A stretch of DNA of 64,000 bases from positions 17,150,800-17,214,799 of the forward strand of contig CM025855.1 in the NCBI GenBank assembly GCA_003952965.2, read 5' to 3'. How positions within the stretch are numbered: position 1 is the first letter of the stretch; every line of letters begins with the position of its first letter. Source of the DNA: Morella rubra. Taxonomy: Eukaryota > Streptophyta > Magnoliopsida > Fagales > Myricaceae. Shown piece by piece: positions 33,647-45,600 of this stretch. A model generated the notes under the pieces. The model saw nothing but the letters and a program-made list of their open reading frames with translations. It searched no databases and was not told the DNA's origin. The position numbers and the translations under genes are program-made.

Positions 33647-36600
33647 GTGCTCCAAGCTTTTTAAAAGTTTTATTGACTGTTATTGTAGCTGAACTTGTTG
33701 CTTTTTTAATACAGTTTTTAATTTCTTGTGATTTGTTGCTTTTATTTGAGTGGAGTTATAACTCACCATGACTGGGATAAATTGTTTGTTGAGCTGTCTG
33801 CGGGATATGTTCGATAACTTGTCTGTTGTTGTCCAAGTATTTTAGCTCAGCTGGTTTTTTTTTTTCACTTCCATGGAGCTTCTAGTGGAAACTTCTGTTG
33901 TATACTTTTGAATTCTTAATGACAGAGCTTCGGAAAAGATGATTCTGCGAATTTTAAATGTTCTCTCATTTTGGTTTAGGAGGTTTCCTAGCCAAGTAGT
34001 TTGTTATCTTAAGTATTTCGGAGCTTACTGGTTATCCTAGCCGGAACGATTGATAATTAGAGATTATCTCTCTCTCCCTCGTTCTTTTGATTTTCCTGCT
34101 TTTTTCAATGCCTTTTCATATGTTGTCTCAGCAATTAAGTGTGCCCATGGCGGTAAATTGGTGTATTGTATGTTCTTTTTGTTGAAGCAGATTGAATGGA
34201 CTCTACTGGCAAAACAACAAAAACTTAGTTGTTTGACAATTGTGGAGTTAGGTCCTATATATTTGGAGAGTTACTTTGTTGCCAAGGGGTAAAAACACAG
34301 GCAATTTTCTTTCTTCACGTATGCTTTCTGATTTTGGCAATTAAACTATATGTTTAGTTATTTTTTCAATGGAGCTGACAACTGATATAACTTTAGTTAT
34401 TCTAGGATGATATTGATGCGGCATGCGGATCGGAGGATTCAGATTTCCAACCTGTTCTCAAGCCATACCAGCTAGTTGGTGTCAATTTTCTTCTTCTGTT
34501 ATATCAGAAGGGTATTGGTGGAGGTAGTACACTTCATCATCACCATCGTGCTTTTATCTTTTTTCCGTGCACTATGCCTATTAACACTTCATGCGAAAGA
34601 CATGAGCTATACCTATTGATTGTCTTTCAAATACCAACACAAGTACGATAGTTTAGTTTTCTTTATCTTGTCAACTTGATTTATGTTTCATATTTATTGT
34701 TCTCATGAGTTATTGAAGAGTATATTACATAAACACAGTAAAGCAGGATAGCAGCAGTACGGTGTTTTCTAAGATAAAGTGGTAGCAATGTTTAAAAAGC
34801 AACGCTTTTCCTGGTCTTTTTCTTTTGCCAATTGTTGCTGATAAATCTAGGAGCAAAGAAATGTAATGGCTTTTGAAAATTTCCTTATCCAAATTTCTAG
34901 ATTGGATCTAGTTGCTACTAGCTACCAGTCAAGTGACCCCTGAACTAGAGAGTTATGATTTTGTTGTGTAACAGATTTATGTGGTTCCCCAGTGTGAGGT
35001 ATGCAGACAGATGAAGAATAAATCTACTCACTTAAGATGGAGTGGTGAGGAAAATAACTCAGAACTCAAATCTCAATTACACTGAAATTTCACACTCACA
35101 AGAGGACCATTTACAAAACAGATAAAATTTATCTTTCTCTCCTTGTTGAAGCTGGGAGATAATCTTCTTCAAAGTTTCTTATAGGGAAACATTGTCGACT
35201 GATACAATTTCTTCGGTTTGGGAGATTCAGTTCTTGAGAGCTGCCAATTATTGGGAATTGGCAGAATTTACAGCTTTTTATTCCACGCTTTACGCTATGG
35301 TCTTCCGTCGCGATAGTGAGGATCGTTTGTTTTGGATGGGAGATAAGGATGGTATTTTCACTGTTAGAGATTATTACTCCTCTATTTCTGGTGGTACTTC
35401 TCAGTTGTTCCCTTGGCGAGGGGTTTGGAGGACTAAGGTTCCTATGAGAGTTTCGTTCGTTTGGGGCTACGCATTCTCGGAATTTGACAATTGATAATTT
35501 CGGAGGTGTGGAGTTTATGTTACGGATTGGTGTTATTTATGTAAGAGGGATAGTGAGTCCAGCAACCATATTTTATTGCACTGCTTTATGGCAAAGTCGC
35601 TTTGGGCTTATTTCTTTCGTATTTCTAATCTGAATTGGGTAATGCTGCCTAAGGTGTTTGATGTGTTGTTTTGTTGGGGAAGTAAGTTTAGGGATCCTTT
35701 GGCTACGGCAATTTGGAATATGGTTCCATCTTGTGTTTGGTGGTGTCTTTGGAGGGAGCGAAATATTCGTTGTTTTGAGGATATGGCTTCATCGTTAGTT
35801 CATTTGCAGGGTGTTTTTATGCACTCTCTTTTTCGTTGGGTTTCTGCTATGTGGGGGGGTCGTTTTCTTGATTTTCTTGATTTTCTTAGCTTTTTGTTTG
35901 TATGCTTTAAGTGTTTTCAGTACAATCTTTGTACCATTTTCACTATTTCTATTTATATATATTGATCTTACTTATCAAAAAAGTTTCTTATAGGGAAACA
36001 CTCTTCAGAATCTTTTCTTAAGGTGCGATGCAATGGGTGTGTTTGGATATGAAATATATTTTTCTCTTTTTGTACACCCATGTTTGGATGCTTAGAAAAA
36101 GAACAAAATTTCCTCTCTAATGAGAATTTTCTTATTGGGGGTAGTGTTAGATTTTATTTATTTTTATGGTGGTTTGTGAAAAGTTGGTAGAAAATTTGAA
36201 GGATATTTGGTTGGAGATTGATTTTTATTGAATTTTGTAAAAAAGTGTCGAGGGAGATTATTTGATGGAAGTGTGGAGAGAGATGATTTGATTTGAGAAG
36301 GATAAATATTTTGCTGATCAAAGCTTTGAGATTTTGGTTGGCAACCAAAAACTTCAAAATTTCAAAAAAGTTCTAATTTGTGTTGCTAAACATGGTAATC
36401 ATTGACAAGAACCTTTTGAGATGCATCTTTTGGGTCTTTGTGCAGCTGTTGGAACCCCCATGAAAATTGTTTGAAAAGAGAAAAAATTTATCTGTACTTT
36501 TCTAGAGTTGGTGAAAAATAATGGGGTCCTATAAAAATATGTATGAGAAGAAGTATTTGGAAAATAATTCAAAGGAATTTTTGTTTTTATTGTGTTTTCA

Positions 36601-39600
36601 TCACAGAAATCGAGAATAATGAGATGAGCAATTTTTTGATTGATGGAAAATGGTTTTTGTGTTTGAAATAATGGAATGGATTTGAGACTGGAAATTGAGA
36701 TAAAAATGAGTACTGCAGCACATCCAAAATATTTTTGCTGTGTTTCTCTCGGAGAGATTCTTCATTCCAAGAAAAGACGAGAGCAAAATGTATATAGGAT
36801 CTTAAAGTGCTTCTTATAAACACCCAGCACCTTTTTAGACTATGCAAGAGCACCTTCTTAAGAATGCCTATGTACTTTCTAATGAAAGGCAAAATAACCT
36901 TCTTGGAAGCATGTAAGAAAGTTGCTAAACCAACTTGGGCTTGAGCAAGAACAAGGTACAAACAATGGAATCCAATTTAATTTCAACAAATGTCCACCTC
37001 GACTCTAACTCCATCAAGCCTGATACCTCCATTGAAACACTTAAGAGGAACAAAAAATTACAAATATCAGTGAGGTCCAACCAATACCTTTTTCCCCTCA
37101 TGGTACATATTCAATGGATAACTTGTCCCTCCCATCAACTCAGGATATGTGCCCAAAGGTTGACTCATCCTGTTTGGTTGTAGGGCTGGCTATGGGAGAT
37201 GAGAGGTTATGGCTTATTGAATTCACCTTTAGCATTGATGATTGGTTCAATTGTCTTTTGTTTATGAGCTTGGTGGCAAATCAATCAGAGCGACTTGCGA
37301 AGGATAATGTTTTGGTGGTGCAGCAAGTTACATATGTGATGGTGACAGTGTGATTGACATGTAAACCTGTGAGAAGAGCACAGAGGACTGGGTATATCAT
37401 ATGCTGATTCCATTTTCTCTTCACTTTTTCTGGCATTGTCAAGGACAAAGTGTCATTGGTCGCTAGCTTATTTTGGTGATCTGGTGGTAATGGAGTCCAG
37501 ATTCAACTGTGTGGTGCAAAATTTCAAGTTAGATTTGTTCGATCTACATAGTAGCCACTAACAGAAACAAATAATCACAGAACTTTAAATGCTCAAACTA
37601 GTGGCTGAGAATTTGGTATGCAGTCAGCTTACTTCCTTGGTAGCCATTTCCTGTTGCTTAATCTGCCATACATGAGAGATTTTGATAGTTTACGTCTATG
37701 ATGCATAGCGCAACATTTCTCATTGGAGAGATAGACATTTGCCCATGATATGATATTGTAAATGTCTAGACTTTGTTGACCTTGGAGCTATCGGATATGG
37801 TGTGGGATTTGTTATAGATATATGTCAATTTTTTCGTTAGTTGGCATGCTTCTTTAAGTAGTTTGAACGATTTCTGATACATCTGTTTTGGTGCTTATGG
37901 AGTGAGAGAGATAGGCAGTGTTGTTGAAAGGAGATCAATGCTACTTTCTAGAGAGATTAACACCTAAGTTTGTCTTTGGCCACAAAAATAAAAATAAAAA
38001 TAAGAAAAATACAAAAAAAAAGTCTTTCCAGGGGGGTACTAAAATGCGCTGATTAATTGAGATTTCCCATCTGCCATATCCAAATAGTTTGGTAAAAGCT
38101 GGTTTTGCTGCACAGCAGTCTGCATGAGGATTCTCCAGTGCATGACAAGTTAATCCAGCATGTAGTTAGAGTTTACCAGAGGAGGCAAAAAATTGAACCA
38201 AACATGTGCTTAAAGATGGATTGGCTGGCTGATGGTTTCATGGAAGTTGCAGAAGAAAATCAGCTTATGGAAAAAGATGTTAAATATTGGAAGGGGTGGG
38301 TTTGGGTTCTACATTTTTTCATTGGCAGAAATTGAATGGGGTAACAACATCAAGGGTCATCATTTCATGATGGATCAGAATCAGACAGCATTTATGGCAT
38401 AACTAAAGACCGACTCCAAATTTGCCTAGTTTATGGCTTAATTTGCTATTGTGTAGGCATGACATCTCTGTAGTAGATTCTCTGTTCACGAAAAGCTTTT
38501 CATGAACAGTGTCACTTATTTGAAGAATTTTGATGATAAGAGCATATCTTCTAACTTTGTTACCTGGAATTTGGAAATTCTAAGTATATATCTCTTTTGT
38601 TCTGCATTTCTCAATTGTGGATCATGCCCTACTGTCTTGATATGGTGTTCTGCATATGAAATATTTGCTGCTGGTCAGTATGTACTTGTTTGTAGGAGTA
38701 CCAAATTATGATAAACCTTCCTGCATCCTGATCTTTTTTCTCTTCCATGAAAAGCATATTTCTGTTAAAAAGTTTAACATAAGGATTTGTACTTATGTTT
38801 AGGAGTTTAGATAATTCTTCAGGCTTAAAGTTGACTCGTATTTTCTGCAGCCATATTGGCAGATGAGATGGGCCTTGGGAAGACAATCCAGGTATATTGG
38901 GCTCCAGTCTTATCATGTCTCAGCAGTTCTTTTGGAACCCCCCCCCCCCCTTTCCCCCTCCTCCTCTTCTTCCTTCAAAACAAGAAAGAAAAAACAAAAT
39001 GGTTTATTTTCACTGGTGAATTGTTGCAACATAATAAAATTGTTCTTGTCTAACAGGCTATTACATATCTGACTTTGCTGAAACACTTGAACCATGACCC
39101 CGGACCGCATTTAATTGTATGCCCTGCTTCTGTTTTGGAAAACTGGGAAAGAGAACTTAAGAAGTGGTGTCCATCCTTTTCAGTTCTCCAGTATCATGGC
39201 GCTGCGCGATCAACATATTCGAAAGAGTTGAGCTCTTTAGCCAAAGCTGGATTGCCGTCTCCTTTCAATGTTCTTCTCGTCTGTTATTCACTTTTTGAAA
39301 GACACAGGTTTGTTGTACTGTGCTCCTGACCAAAATATCTCTCTTGATTTTGTGGGGGTTGAATTCTTATCGATGATGGTGTATGCAGTGCACAGCAAAA
39401 AGACGACCGTAAAATTCTGAAACGTTGGAGATGGAGCTGTGTGCTGATGGATGAGGCCCATGCGTTAAAGGATAAAAACAGCTATAGGTGGAAGAACCTA
39501 ATGTCTGTAGCACGAAATGCAAATCAGCGGCTAATGCTGACAGGAACACCTCTCCAGAATGATCTACATGTATAACTGGCAGTAACCTATTTCCTAGATT

Positions 39601-42600
39601 TGCTATCATATTCTCTAATTCTTACTCCAAATTTAATGTAGAAACATGCTGCAAATGCTGTAATTAAAAACACAGTAGTATGATAGACGGTCATTAGCCC
39701 ATGAGCTTTGGCTTAAATAGTACTTCCTCCCATGAGGAATGGATGGAGGTTGTGGTCGTGAGTTCCAAATACATGTGGTGCATGTATCAACTGAAGTAAA
39801 TGTTACAGTTAGGAACTCTGTTGGACAACAAAATCTGAGTCATAGTCTTGCATTGTATTATCGTTTGGTGTAAAGGGAAGATGTGGGGTTCTTTTAGATC
39901 ATTACGACCTTAGGACAAAATTCAGGTGCATGGCTCCCTCTATGCAATTTGGTGGGGTAAACTTTTTGGCTAAAAGGGGTTGTCAGATAAGATTTTAGGT
40001 GATGCCTTGTTTCAGATATCCTTTTACTTCTGTCAAAGTTTCATTGCTCTACATGGAATTCTCGTTTGATAGAGATGGTTTTATGGGAGAATTTTCAGCT
40101 ATTAATGTTTCTTCAAGGAATAGATGATGTAAGTAACTGTGTCGTAAAGAAATACCTTGCATGAAGGTTAGACCTTTACTCTTCTTGTACTTATCCTTTA
40201 TTTTCTTCCGAGTCCTTTAAATCTTGAAATCAGATCCCTGATTTCTCAATGTAAATTCCCTAGAATTAAAACCATAGCACCAGTCACCTTTCATTTATCT
40301 TTCAGGACTTTGTCCTGCCACAAACACGTATTTCTTTCCCGCATAACCCCTCTCTCTAATCCCCCTGATATGCTGCTGGCAAGATATCCTCCATCGTTCT
40401 ATTCGATCTGTAACAACAGTAAACCATCAAGAATTCAGCCTTTATCAATCTTTCAAACATCTAGACCCAATTCCTCTTATCCTTGCTGACCTTTGAAGCA
40501 AATAGCCTTTGAGCTCTCTGTTGCTGGCAATCCTACTTTCTAATGTGTTTCAGCCCTAGATTTTCCTTTTGGGGGTTTTCGGATTTTCTGAGTTTTTTAG
40601 TTTGTATGCTCTAGTGTTTTCAGTATATTCTCTTGTACTGTCAACTCTCTTTTTCGTTAATAAAGTTTAACTTACTTATCAGAAAAAAAAAATGGTTCAG
40701 CCGTCAATAAACACTTCCTGTTGTAAGGCAACAGTATGCATTGCCTTGTGGAAGTAATACAATTGTATTGTGAATACTACCTCTTTCATTTATTTTATGT
40801 TTTCGACGGCTCTTGTTAGGATGGGTGGTAGGGAGGTGGGACTGATCTTTAATGATGGTTGTTTTTAGAAATTTGCTTTGCTCATTAACGGATCGCATTC
40901 AAGTGATTACAATTGTATGTAACAGGAATAGATTGAGATTTTACTGCTAGGAGCATAAATATTCTAGTGTTTTGTAATTTCTTCGGGGTTGACTTGATGG
41001 GCTTTTGTTGCAGGAGCTGTGGTCATTGTTGGAGTTTATGCTGCCTGATCTTTTTGCTACCGAGGATGTTGACTTGAAAAAGCTTTTAAATGCAGATGAT
41101 TTGGATTTGATTGGTCGTATCAAGTCTATTTTGGGACCATTTATTCTGCGACGTTTGAAGTCTGATGTAATGCAGCAGCTCGTTCCAAAGATTCAACGGG
41201 TATGCTAGCTTTTTAATTGGAAATAGATAATAATCTATAGACCATATATTTCACACTTATTAGTCACTTATGTCGAGTGCTAAAACTATTCTACAGGTTG
41301 AGTATGTTGTAATGGAAAGGCAACAGGAAGATGCATATAGGGAAGCTATTGAGGAATATCGTGCAGCTTCACGAGCTCGTATCGCAAAAGCTTCAGACAT
41401 ACAAAAAACTAATATTTTTGGAGTTCTTCCTCAACGTCAAGTCTCCAACTATTTTGTTCAATTTCGTAAGGTGGTGGAACCTCTATTTCTTATATACTCA
41501 ACTTGTTAATGGTATATCATTTAGATATTGGCTGTTTATCTCTGACCTGGTCATTGATATTGTCTATCTTTCTCTTTTTCATTTAACCTCCTTTTATGTG
41601 TTTATTCCTTCCAGATCGCAAATCATCCTTTATTAATTAGGCGTATCTACAGTGACCAGGATGTTGTTCGTTTTGCTAGAAAGTTACACCCGATGGGTGC
41701 GTTTGGCTCTGAATGTACCTTAGACAGGGTAATTGCGGAACTTAAGAAGTACAATGACTTCTCCATTCACCAGGTAATGGATTTGGATCCTAGCAATGTC
41801 TCTGTTTTTTTTTTAGTGGAATTCTATGCTTCTATCCCAAGCATAGATCTCCTGCTCCCTTTAATTCTTGTATCTTCATAAAATGAGAGGATTACTAGCG
41901 GGCTGTACAATGGGGATTTCACCCTTGGTTGGTCAATGCAGTAGCTCGTTTGTTGAACTAGAGAAGCTTGTGTATGTGTGGGGGTTTGCTTGGACATGCA
42001 GCTTGATTCGGTTGTAATAAAAAGATTAGGATAGTTAGGACAACCATTGAGTTCTGCTTTTTGAGTTAGGGTGTAACAAGGGGGGAATGCCATGTTATGA
42101 GGAACTCGCCAATCCTGCTTTTTGAATTTCTCACTTTAATTTGTTTATAGGCAGCCTTTTTTAGTTTTTGCATTCATGAACCATAGGGTGCTTAGGGCGA
42201 AAAGCTTAAGTCGGCCATAAAACTTTGATGGTGTAGTGGTTGCGTATGCCTCCACCTGGCTATCTAAATGCATAGGTGGTGAGGCATCACATCGGCACAC
42301 CTAAATTCCCAAGGGTAGAAAGATCATCTCATACCTCATCTCTTTTGTTCATGAACTTAATGTCGACATGGTATTACAGTCTGGCATTTGATCATTCCCT
42401 TGCTTCTAGGGGCCTGCTTCCCTTTTTCCCTTTTGCTTCATCATTTCTTTGTAATATCTCCTGTTTCTTTTTTTACTAGTTATACCCTGTAGATGGCAGT
42501 TATCAGGGTTGTGCTGTGAGACTTAACATGTGATTAGGGTGGATAAAGAGAAGAGGACTGAATATGGTACCATCTTTATCTCCCTTGTTGGGTTCTGGTG

Positions 42601-45600
42601 GTACACCAGATAAACCCTTTTCATGGTTGTAATTCAGGTTTTGCAATCCTTTCACTAAGGTTATATGGCTTTTGATTCCTCACTACATCTGGTGGTGTCT
42701 TTGGAGGGAGCGTAACAGTAGATGTTTTGAAGATTGTTCTTTGTCTTTGCCTAGGTTGCAAGGCGTTTTGATGTCTTCTCTTTTTCTTTGGGTGAACTTG
42801 GTGATCAGTTGCTCGTTTCTAGAATTTGTAGATTTTCTCAGTTTTCTTGCTTGTTTGGAGTAGTGGCTTCGGTATAGTCCTTTGTACTGTTTTCACTAGT
42901 TCTAATGAGATTGACTTACTTATCAAAAAAAAAAAATTCTCTTAGTTCCTTCCCTTGCTTTAAACTACCCTCAGGAAGTTCGGACGGGATTGCTTGTGAC
43001 ATGTTATGGTGGATTGTGGTGCCTCGTGGCTTTTCACGATGGTTCTCGATGTTCTTTGATGAAAGTAGATTCTCAGTTGACTTTTTCTCCCAGTATTGAC
43101 GTCTTGTTGGTCTTTAATAGCATCAGTAACTGTCATTGGAGTACTGGTTAGCAGTTACCGAGTCTCGCGTTGAAGGTTCCTGCCAAGACTAATAATAATG
43201 CACTGGCTACGTTTGAATGAGAAATTTGTTGAAAAAATTTTTGTAACTATTAAGAAATTTTGTTGAGATGTGGTTTTTTGAGTGTTTGTGAAAGTGGTGG
43301 GGCTCATAGAAATGATATTTAGAAAGAAAAATTTTCAAATATATTCTCTTGGGGATTGTGACAGTTATGAAGTATGTTTGGGAAGAAAGTTTTTTGAGAG
43401 GAATTGTTTATGGGTTTTTGTGAAAGTTGTTTTGGTTGTTATGTTTTTTGTTGCGGAAAACAAGGCTTATAATGAAATGGAAAAATTTATTGAACATTAA
43501 GAAGGATATTAGGGTAAAAAATCATGTTTGGATGAAAAATTAATCTTGAGACAAAGAAACGTTTTCAAAACACACAAACATAGGTGGCCCTTTCTGTAGA
43601 CGTGTGCTGATTTGTCCTTATCTCAAATAAGGACAATCTTATTTTGAATTATTTGGGCTAAGGATAAGGAATTTGGACAGTGACGGTTTGGGTTTCAAGA
43701 CTGTCTGGGCCAATGTTCGGAGACCATTAAAGTCCAGCCCACTCGAAAGATTGAGTAAGATCCTTCTCAAGTCTCAACATAGTCAGGCTACAAGATGCAA
43801 AAAATTTCGGACCAGCATCCACCCAACTTCAACTCAGTTCAAGCTGTGTATCCAATGTCTGACCCAGATAGGTTATTGGGTCGAGCTGCTGAAACCACTA
43901 CTGGCAACTTTTCAGGACCCTTCACCCTTATTTTGCAGCTTCAGTGATGATTTGATTGCTCTCAAGGATATTGAGGATGGTCGAGTGATTATCAAGCCAA
44001 TTGGGAGGATACTTTGCCTGATTCAGAGCTATACTTTAGTTTGGTCGATGATTTATCAGCATACTTCTTAGTTACCGAGGCATACTGTTTCTTGTTTTGA
44101 GCTGTGTTTGGTGACATATTCATTCTTGTTTGCTATGCTGGCTACCAAACCTGATCTTGTCTCGGCCTTCAACTCTTCCATAACTTTTCCATGATATCCT
44201 TTAGTTCATTGGTGAGGACTACATCTATTGGGCTCGATTGATTGAAATATTCTTCACAGGAAAGTGGTATTTAATCTTGCATCCAATAAGCCACCCCCTC
44301 AGCATCTATTGAGTCCACTAGTGACATGATTAGCTTTCTACTACCACCACTTCAGTTGTTCTCATCAGTATTTGGGACCAGGAGGGTCACTTAATCATGT
44401 CCCTTAAGCTTTCCAGTATTAAGCCCAGTATTGGTGCTACTCTATTTCATATTTGATCTACAAAAGCCATTTTGGAGTGATTACAGCACACTTACATGGG
44501 AGCCAAGAATACTACTCGCTTGTATGAATTTTTCAAGTAGTATTGTGGTTGGTAATTGATCTAAGATCTACTCAAGGATACTGTACTATGTGGGTTGTGT
44601 GATTGGTCACTTCACGGAGTAAGAAGCAAGCCATTGCAGCACTTGCTAGATTCAGTGCATAAGATGAGTTTAGAGCAATGGCCTTTGAAGTATGCCAAAC
44701 ATTATGGCTGAAGAAATTGCTAAAAGAGTTAGGATGTGATAATAAAGATGCTATCTGATTGTTCCGTGATATTGAGGCCGCTACTAATGTTGCTCATAAT
44801 GCAGTACAACATCATCGGACAAAACATATAAAGACTGCTAGGTACTCTGTTGAGGACAAACTGCGTTAAGGCCTAATTTTGTACACCATATGTGAAGATT
44901 GAAAATCAGCTTGCCAATATCTTCAGAAAGGATGTAGCAATTTTCAGTCTTGAAAAACGTGGGCATGCAAGACATCTGCGCCTCAGCTTGAGGGGGAGTG
45001 TTGACTATTGATAGAGGGTGTTTCGTATTTGTGTTATTAGGTTTTAATTGTGATCGAGTGTGATTGTACTTTTCCATATTCATTGAACTTCATATGTTTG
45101 AGTAGTACTGCCTGTCAAGGAAAAGGAATAAGTTCCCAGGCTTCCTTTCCCGAGCTATCTCTGCCTCTCAGTGTTTTCATTCTCTGTTAGATCTTCTTGG
45201 GTCCTTCTAGGAGCAAGCTTCAGGTCATTATGGTTTAATTTCCATGCCCACTTATTACCACCTCCACCAATGGAACATTAGAATAATCTGCTTAAAAAAG
45301 GAGTCAACCAGCCTCAGCTTCTGATAATGAACAGCACAAGTCTAGGATTCCATGCTGAAGCCCATACGTTCATTGAACCCTGGGATTAATCTAGCACTGC
45401 ATCTTCATCACAATTGCAAACAAATGAAGTAAGAATAAACAGTGGACAATTGTTGGCATAAATTTATTGAGTTATCTTCTGAATAAAAAGGACTTATAGA
45501 TTAAAGATATTTAAATTTGAATAGGAAATATGGGATATTTATTCAAAAAAAGTTCTACATCCTGCAATCTCCTCAGAACTGCACCATGTATTCTAGAGAA

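Larger units (their letters stand above)
34524..38850 (+). other. CHR19 intron 2 (4.3 kb), enlarged by insertions
   Basis: Bounded by GT (34524) and AG (38850). It carries the truncated L1 at 35192-35979, sequence with repeated TGTTTGGATG-type phrases (36030-36400), and a coding-like 76-codon frame at 38105-38335 that I cannot identify. The splice borders are supported by the reading phase of the exons either side. Confidence 0.85.

Noticed and set aside
40549..40700. TTCAGCC on both sides of the intron 5 L1 tail as a firm target duplication
   Set aside because: Seven bases is too short to be sure in this sequence, so it was noted only as possible.
42215..42310. GGTGTAGTGGTTGCG resembling a tRNA/SINE A box
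   Set aside because: No B box at the expected spacing, no cloverleaf and no A-tail or target duplication, so a SINE call is unsupported.
43673..44071. 132-codon plus frame upstream of the copia RNase H fragment
   Set aside because: I tried to read it as copia RT and could not find any RT motif; probably non-coding or badly decayed.
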